Of a DNA stretch of 40,946 nt, positions 37,301 through 40,946 are shown piece after piece. Position numbers and translations under genes: made by a program. The notes under the pieces were generated by a model, which was not told where the DNA came from, did not search any database, and was given only the letters and a program-made list of their open reading frames with translations. Source of the DNA: an uncultured Paraglaciecola sp. (lineage in GTDB: Bacteria; Pseudomonadota; Gammaproteobacteria; Enterobacterales; Alteromonadaceae); contig NZ_CAJWCF010000034.1 of NCBI RefSeq assembly GCF_913020055.1, positions 1 through 40,946 on the forward strand. Reading direction: 5' to 3'. The stretch's first letter is position 1, and each line of letters begins with the position of its first letter.

Positions 37301-38409
37301 TAGGCGCTGCCAGTAAAAATGTGCTGATATTTGGTGGTGGTTATGACGAAGATCAAGACAGTAAATTGTTAAGAAGTACTGATACTATTGGTAACTCAGT
37401 GTTTATTGTCGATGCTGACACTGGCGAATTAATTTGGTCGGCTAGTAGCGCTGACGCTGACTTAATCCTACCTGATATGGGATACAGTATTCCGGCTAGA
37501 ATTTCAGTCATTGATCGTGAAAATGATGGGTTTGCAGACCATATGTATGTGGCTGATATGGGCGGTCAATTGTTTAGATTGGATATTCACAATGGCGAGT
37601 CGGTAGTGGATTTAGTATCTGGTGGCCTTCTTGCTAATTTTGGCGGCGATATTGAAGCAGATAACCGCCGGTTCTATTATGGTCCGGATATATCTGAGAT
37701 TAGCTTGGGTAGCGATCACTACTATGCTGTAGTACTGGGTTCTGGGTTCCGAGCACATCCATTAAATACAGCTATTAATGACCAGTTCTATATGATTAAG
37801 GATGAAGGTGTATTTGCAATTGATGCAGACGGAAATTTTGGTATTCCTAGCAGTCCCTTAGTGTTAACTGATTTGTATGATGCGACTGACCATTTACTGA
37901 CTTCTCCAAATTCAGCAGCACAAGAATTGGCAATAGAGCAATTTGCAGATTCACAAGGCTGGTACATTAGTCTCAATACCGGGGGGGAAAAGGTACTTGC
38001 CTCTCCACTGATCTTGGATTACCAAGTAATATTTACTACCTATTTGCCTGCAACGGCTAGTGATAGTGAGTGTGCACCACCAACTGGAAACAGTCGCGCG
38101 TATCTAGTGGAATTAATTAACGGTAACTCTGTAACAGACCTAAATGATGATGGTACACAATTGCATGAGGATCGTTATGCACAATTAAAACAAACGGGTA
38201 TCGCGCCAGATACTAAAATTTTGATTGAAGATATTATAAAGCCTATTATTTGTTTGGGTACTGAGTGTGCGTCGACTGTCATCGATGTTGATGAAGACGG
38301 CAACAAGGTTGCCTGTGGTTCAGCTTTTGAGTGTTTAGCTGAAAATATTCACAGCTATTTTGAACGGGTGCAAAAAAGCAGTTGGAAAACAGAGACAGAG
38401 AGACCATGA
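34327..38409 (+). CDS. pilY1: PilY1-family adhesin with von Willebrand A domain and C-terminal beta-propeller
   Basis: A 1360-residue exported protein (signal peptide to about residue 25). The vWA domain starts with the MIDAS loop DTSGSM (Asp50, Ser52, Ser54) and is interrupted at about 120-470 by two related beta-rich segments. These share ...Q.LNIPRGAVITNAYI / ...IALPQGASILNAYL, a following long strand region, and ...VSLVVEYEG / ...PQLVVVYDD endings. The vWA second half resumes (GYTPIVDTMYEA; HIVLLSDGSANNN) to about 690. The C-terminal PilY1 beta-propeller (SQPVIV..., FGGGYDED..., about 855-1250) contains a calcium-loop-like D-R-E-N-D-G-F-A-D at 1063-1071. Family knowledge: PilY1 sits at the type IV pilus tip, aids adhesion and twitching, and binds calcium. 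Its end overlaps the pilE start. Confidence 0.92.
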   Translation: MKYINKFTGIWLAVSLTLFSSVSSADDLEIYLGVAGSEVTYNPNVLFIMDTSGSMTGKDGGTESRMLRVQNALKETLNSVTNINAGLMRFSDFGGPILYPVRPIDDAVSPEIITSISAATDDAYEIASSVNTSSTTLKLSENTNAVTLGLRYQDLNIPRGAVITNAYIRFSSNGFNSGATNLTFSGELIADSITFSNTSNNISGRTKTASSVLWDTDNDWPVSGETLVSPDLSSVVQEIVDQSGWCGGNSLNIIVDGLGISTSSARVSPAFEDGEGLGPQLVVVYDDTTATGCVKGKLSYQVDSQKNNAEERGDGYQSTGSELTFRDSSNKYIGVRFRNIALPQGASILNAYLEFTAYQNSTSSSASFNIAGVDQDDPNSFRSYPRYLLRDKPKTVSVPWVGIPRWYKNYTYQSPSVKTIVEQIVGRPGWELGNEMMFVFSDFVGIRGAYTYNGKPSGTVSLVVEYEGSATPGSTSTVREHLVSQVDALSASGYTPIVDTMYEAASYYGGLAVDYGKTRGQSSVSSTVRRNTRVSHRLSYVGSDSVLPSGCTVDNLGSSYCMNESIPDGATYISPVTDKVCQTNNHIVLLSDGSANNNHSVTEIETLLGKSCTGSGGEKCGVDLAKNIGDGDDSKIDTRVFTHTIGFSAGSSANAFLNDLAINGNGDFYTADNTDDLVGVFQSILKTVKDVNATFVSPGVAVNQLNRLTHNDELYFALFKPAEGTIWPGNVKRYRLDGSDILDKNGLNAVDSVTGFFNDSAHSFWSLLADGNDVREGGTAGKMGLPREAYAFDGVGTIIKTDNLLHEDNVSLTIADLAVGALADPTAAREAVIKWARGVDVKDDDADGSTSDARQTMGDPIHSQPVIVNYSLTDSAVFVATNHGFLHSFDPSTGEENFAIMPKDLMDNLYDLYLDSSTFSHIYGLDGDMVLRTVGSNIYLYVGMRRGGNNYYAFDITNKTNPRLMFKIDGGSGDFANLGQTWSKPTVTKIRVGAASKNVLIFGGGYDEDQDSKLLRSTDTIGNSVFIVDADTGELIWSASSADADLILPDMGYSIPARISVIDRENDGFADHMYVADMGGQLFRLDIHNGESVVDLVSGGLLANFGGDIEADNRRFYYGPDISEISLGSDHYYAVVLGSGFRAHPLNTAINDQFYMIKDEGVFAIDADGNFGIPSSPLVLTDLYDATDHLLTSPNSAAQELAIEQFADSQGWYISLNTGGEKVLASPLILDYQVIFTTYLPATASDSECAPPTGNSRAYLVELINGNSVTDLNDDGTQLHEDRYAQLKQTGIAPDTKILIEDIIKPIICLGTECASTVIDVDEDGNKVACGSAFECLAENIHSYFERVQKSSWKTETERP

Positions 38410-38885
38410 AAATAACTAACAATGAACAACGTATAAGACAGAAAGGGTTTTCATTAATTGAATTAATGGTAGCTGTTGCAATCATTGGCATTCTTACCAG
38501 TATCGCTTATCCGACTTATCAAGGGTTTATTGTTAGCACCAATCGAGGTGCTGCCCAAGCTGATTTGATGAGCCTAGCGGCGGCTATGGAGCGACATAAA
38601 GCCGCAAGTTTTAGTTATAAAGCGGCGGCTGATTCGGCGGCCGATACAGGAAAACCTGCCATTTTTCATCAACATTCGCCATCTGCAGAGCTTTACGCTA
38701 AGCGTAAATATGATTTGTTTATTAGTGAGGCTAGTGGCAGTGCTTATCTTATTGAGGCTAAGCCTGTAACCGGCATACCTCAAGCAGGAGACGGTAACGT
38801 TGCCTTTTATAGTGATGGGAGAAGGGCATGGGATGCGAACAATAATGGCACCTATAGCACCACTGAGTTTTGTTGGAGTTGTTAG
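38406..38885 (+). CDS. pilE: Type IV pilin PilE-like minor pilin
   Basis: A 159-residue prepilin with leader ending KG and mature start FSLIELMVAVAIIGILTSIA (Glu at +5), then YPTYQGFIVSTNRGAAQADL, the classical PilE pattern, and a C-terminal Cys pair (FCWSC). ATG 38406 overlaps the pilY1 stop. The C-terminal half contains YSDGRRAWDANNNGTYS, typical of this minor-pilin group. The gene closes the pilV-pilW-pilX-pilY1-pilE module, in the order seen in many Gammaproteobacteria. Confidence 0.9.
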   Translation: MKITNNEQRIRQKGFSLIELMVAVAIIGILTSIAYPTYQGFIVSTNRGAAQADLMSLAAAMERHKAASFSYKAAADSAADTGKPAIFHQHSPSAELYAKRKYDLFISEASGSAYLIEAKPVTGIPQAGDGNVAFYSDGRRAWDANNNGTYSTTEFCWSC

Positions 38886-38896
38886 ACCATCATTTT

Positions 38897-39091
38897 TTAC
38901 TGATGAATGTGTTTAACTCTTCCAACTTCACCGCTGTCTAATCTTACTTTGATACCATGGGGATGATTGGGTGAATTGGTGAGGATTTTTTCGACCACAC
39001 CGACCGTTAAATCACCCGTTCTTTGATCTTGTTTAAGTACGATAGACACTTGGGCACCGATTTTAATATTTGCTCGTTTTGTACCTTCCAT
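38897..39091 (-). CDS. ywbE: YwbE family protein
   Basis: A 64-residue small basic protein with the YwbE (DUF2196) pattern: RANIKIGAQVSIVLKQDQRT, then GVVEKILTNSPNHPHGIKVRL, and VGRVKHIHQ at the end. Function unknown. I start at the ATG at 39091, two codons after an in-frame ATG. It lies eight nt downstream of the nth remnant on the same strand, so it was probably co-transcribed with nth before that gene was damaged. Confidence 0.8.
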   Translation of the reverse strand: MEGTKRANIKIGAQVSIVLKQDQRTGDLTVGVVEKILTNSPNHPHGIKVRLDSGEVGRVKHIHQ

Positions 39092-39099
39092 AATCACCC

Positions 39100-39354
39100 C
39101 TAATCTTCAGTCTTATCTTTAAATTCACATAAATCTTCAATAATACACGAGCCACATCTTGGCTTTCTGGCAATACAAGTATATCTACCATGCAAAATTA
39201 ACCAATGGTGTACATCGACTTTAAATTCCGCAGGTACCACTTTTAACAGCTTTTGTTCTACCAGATCAACGTTTTTGCCCATGGCTAGTTTAGTTCTGTT
39301 TGAGACTCTAAAAATATGAGTGTCTACGGCTATTGTCGGCCAGCCAAAAGATAA
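39100..39354 (-). pseudogene. nth: C-terminal remnant of endonuclease III
   Basis: Only the last 84 codons of nth are open here: FGWPTIAVDTHIFRV (Asp138-type catalytic aspartate), KLLKVVPAEFKVDVHHWLIL, then the four iron-sulfur cysteines in CIARKPRCGSCIIEDLC (C-x6-C-x2-C-x5-C). The match to E. coli Nth is nearly continuous up to its stop. Upstream, the frame ends at TAA (39355-39357) just before the Phe-Gly-Trp, so about 130 N-terminal residues, including the catalytic lysine in the helix-hairpin-helix, are missing. Thus no active glycosylase can come from this copy. Sequence to the right is not nth, so this is a truncation rather than a simple frameshift. An intact nth elsewhere cannot be excluded. 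Confidence 0.85.
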
Positions 39355-39387
39355 TTAAAGTAGACATTGTGGCTGACTCAATTTTTC

Positions 39388-39413
39388 GGTCTGCTATTTA
39401 GCCATAGCCGACC
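39388..39413. repeat. REP-like imperfect hairpin
   Basis: GGTCTGCTAT (39388-39397) and ATAGCCGACC (39404-39413) pair with one mismatch around TTAGCC. It lies about 35 nt beyond the nth break point. I cannot tell whether other copies exist in the genome. Confidence 0.5.
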
Positions 39414-39710
39414 TTAGCTTTTGTTCATCCTTGCTCATATTTACGGCAATACTAACTGAAATATCTTGCTCATTTGTGGTGTGGGTTTAAGCTCAAAGCC
39501 GCCTCTCCATTTTAGCTGTTGATAACTAAATCAAGTAAGATATGTTCTACTCATTTATCAACATAAAGGCTTGTTTTGTGGGCTATCACAACTGCCGAAA
39601 ACTTAAGGCATTTATATGCTAAACCTTATAAATTATGCTATCTTAATCCACTTTTGCTCAAAGCTTATGTAAATTCATAAAACCTTAAATAACTCAATAA
39701 AACCAACTGG

Positions 39711-39730
39711 TGACAAGTCATTTATTGTCA
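39711..39730. repeat. Inverted repeat TGACAA-N8-TTGTCA
   Basis: A perfect 6-bp inverted repeat, followed by a run of T. It lies about 110 nt upstream of the inferred sigma-54 start site, a usual place for an activator. The T run also makes it look like an intrinsic terminator for rightward transcription, so its role is undecided. Confidence 0.5.
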
Positions 39731-39804
39731 GTTTTTTTTACAGAATGATTTTGTTAATCCTGAAAAAAAGTACAACAGGTTGAAATTAAAGGGTTTTTAT
39801 TTTT

Positions 39805-39820
39805 TGGCATGATTTTTGTT
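39805..39820 (+). promoter_or_regulatory. Candidate sigma-54 promoter of the PEP-CTERM gene
   Basis: TGGCATG-ATTT-TTGTT fits the RpoN consensus TGGCACG-N4-TTGCW except for two positions, with GG (39806-39807) and GT (39818-39819) separated by exactly 10 nt. The transcript would start near 39831, about 73 nt before the ATG. Family knowledge: PEP-CTERM genes are often under the sigma-54 activator PrsR. Confidence 0.6.
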
Positions 39821-39903
39821 ATGTTAAAGTATTATGATTAATAATTACTATTTTAATGATTACCTACCAACTGTTATGAAAAGGGATTAAAAAGGAATAT
39901 CAA

Positions 39904-40593
39904 ATGAAAATAAAAATTTTAAAAACAATTTTAGCTAGTCTAATATTGGCTACAAGTTGTTTTGCTAATGCAGGCCTTATGTTAGTTACTAGTCTTAATC
40001 AACAAGATGTAACGCCTGTTTCTGGTAACCAATCTTATACAGGACAGCTAGGAGATGATTTTACCGTAAATCAAGATATATGGATAAATAGTGTTGGAGC
40101 ATTTGATCATTTAGGTAATGGAACATTTGGTGAATTGTATTGGGAGTTGTTCGATGTATCGTCTGGAAAGCTGCTATACAGTACAACTATTGCTGCTACA
40201 GGGACAAGATCTATAGGCTCAGGTATCGAAAGTAACTACGCTTGGTTGGACTTGGATCAATCAATTAAGTTGGACGCCAATACGGTGTATAGCGTAGCGG
40301 CCTATGGATTCGATACTACTGATCTCAATTTTAATACATATTTTACTGGAAACCCATTAGATGTCGGTTATAACACAATAGGATTAACAGCTCCAGCAAC
40401 AGGAAGTGCTAGATGGAGTGGTGCTTTCGGAACCCTTCCTACTACAGCCGGAAACGCTTTAAGCACACAACCTTATCATTTTGGTGCTGCTAACTTTAAA
40501 TACACTACAGAAGTTCCAGAACCAACTACTCTTGCTATTTTTGCACTAGGCATGATGGGTTTAACTGCACGTAGATTTAAGAAACAAGCTTAA
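39904..40593 (+). CDS. PEP-CTERM sorting-domain exported protein
   Basis: A 229-residue secreted protein: signal peptide MKIKILKTILASLILATSC.. (cleavage near residue 23, ANA), a central domain rich in beta-strands (VNQDIWINSVGAFDHLGNGT, LYWELFDVSSGKLLYSTTIA), and a C-terminal PEP-CTERM tag with VPEPTT (Pro205-Glu206-Pro207), a hydrophobic helix and the basic end ARRFKKQA. Family knowledge: PEP-CTERM proteins are processed by an exosortase and reach the outer surface, often with exopolysaccharide. The central domain resembles DUF4082-like modules, but I do not name it. AAAGGAAT precedes the ATG. A hairpin terminator follows. It is a single gene. The exosortase is not in this window. Confidence 0.88.
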   Translation: MKIKILKTILASLILATSCFANAGLMLVTSLNQQDVTPVSGNQSYTGQLGDDFTVNQDIWINSVGAFDHLGNGTFGELYWELFDVSSGKLLYSTTIAATGTRSIGSGIESNYAWLDLDQSIKLDANTVYSVAAYGFDTTDLNFNTYFTGNPLDVGYNTIGLTAPATGSARWSGAFGTLPTTAGNALSTQPYHFGAANFKYTTEVPEPTTLAIFALGMMGLTARRFKKQA

Positions 40594-40616
40594 TTATGTT
40601 TCTAATATTTGGCTCT

Positions 40617-40654
40617 AAGAACATCAATTGTAATGATTGGTGTTCTTTTGTTTC
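40617..40654 (+). terminator. Terminator after the PEP-CTERM gene
   Basis: AAGAACATCAAT (40617-40628) and ATTGGTGTTCTT (40636-40647) form a 12-bp stem with one G-U pair and a 7-nt loop, followed by TTGTTT. Confidence 0.8.
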
Positions 40655-40946
40655 TGGTGCCTTAACAATTAAAATTAGCCATATTTAGTGGTAAAAGTCT
40701 GAAAATATTCGCTTTGATTTAAAATCTCTATGACCGCAATGGTGGCACAGCAGCCCATGATTGCAACTTGGTTTGAGTAGTCTGAACGACCGAGTTTAGC
40801 ACTAAGAAGTCATACCTATAAGATTACTTTAACGACCGCTTTGGTGGCATTTTTGCCAGTCAGGTTATTCGACAGGCTAATGGAATGGTCGCCTCCCTTC
40901 CCAAACTAAAAACGTAATGGCAAAGTAGTGAGGCAGTTTCTCATCA
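40655..40946. other. Right-edge non-coding stretch with a short direct repeat
   Basis: No credible gene. GACCGCAATGGTGGCA (40732-40747) recurs as GACCGCTTTGGTGGCA (40834-40849), 14 of 16 identical and 102 nt apart, with the look of decayed repeated intergenic sequence. The remaining sequence, to the window edge, is unassigned; a gene may begin past it. Confidence 0.5.

Larger units (their letters stand above)
39355..39903. other. Long intergenic region between nth remnant and PEP-CTERM gene
   Basis: About 550 nt with no credible gene. It holds the nth break point at its left end, an imperfect hairpin at 39388-39413, an inverted repeat at 39711-39730 and a sigma-54-like promoter at 39805-39820 (both listed). 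The left 200 nt resemble fragments of repeated intergenic sequence rather than a gene. Confidence 0.6.

Noticed and set aside
40780..40946. Possible coding start at the right edge.
   Set aside because: No frame with a ribosome binding site or recognisable motif; stops occur in all frames read.
1..40946. CRISPR arrays, tRNA or rRNA genes, intact insertion sequences, prophage.
   Set aside because: Searched by eye on both strands; no regularly spaced repeats, cloverleaf pattern, or transposase/integrase motifs were found.

Overview
The window reads as a chromosomal segment of a marine gammaproteobacterium of the Alteromonadales, most like Paraglaciecola/Glaciecola/Alteromonas. This is inferred from the AT-leaning base composition, the conserved ppnN-queF-syd / csrB / yqcC-truC-flavodoxin neighbourhood, the murJ-ribF-ileS-lspA-fkpB-ispH-pilus order, and a PEP-CTERM protein. 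No tRNA, rRNA, CRISPR array or intact insertion sequence was seen.

Layout. (1) 1-9.3 kb is an exopolysaccharide locus: a Wzz-type chain-length protein cut by the left edge, a WecA-type phosphoglycosyl transferase, a leftward gfcABCD/yjbEFGH-type secretion operon led by an unusual Thr-rich secreted protein, and the rightward ugd-galU pair supplying UDP-sugars. (2) 9.3-20.5 kb is housekeeping with regulators: a ComEA-like protein, a large HDOD-like protein, two DUF3192 paralogues, ppnN, queF, syd, a small coiled-coil protein, a GNAT acetyltransferase, then a strongly supported but protein-free locus at about 17006-17498 that I read as the CsrA-sequestering small RNA CsrB. It has about 34 GGA motifs, many in hairpin loops, its own terminator, and a GacA/UvrY box about 180 nt upstream. 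DUF3301, DUF3549, yqcC (N-terminus frameshifted), truC and a MioC-like flavodoxin follow. (3) 20.5-28.4 kb is rpsT (leftward) and the rightward murJ, ribF-ileS-lspA-fkpB-ispH block. (4) 28.6-38.9 kb carries two type IV minor-pilin modules side by side: a pilE-like gene divergent from fimT-pilW-pilX-pilV with no pilY1, then pilV-pilW-pilX-pilY1-pilE. The PilY1 has two related beta-rich domains inserted inside its von Willebrand A domain. (5) 38.9-40.9 kb holds ywbE, the C-terminal remnant of endonuclease III (nth), repeat-like debris, and a PEP-CTERM exported protein preceded by a near-consensus sigma-54 promoter.

How it fits together (inference): most of the accessory content concerns surface attachment, through exopolysaccharide synthesis and export, type IV pili with a large adhesin, and a PEP-CTERM surface protein. 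The same window encodes CsrB, which in other gammaproteobacteria controls biofilm and motility genes through CsrA. Strongest leads: the CsrB locus and its GacA box, the PilY1 architecture, the doubled minor-pilin modules, the sigma-54 promoter at the PEP-CTERM gene beside the truncated nth, and the broken yqcC.
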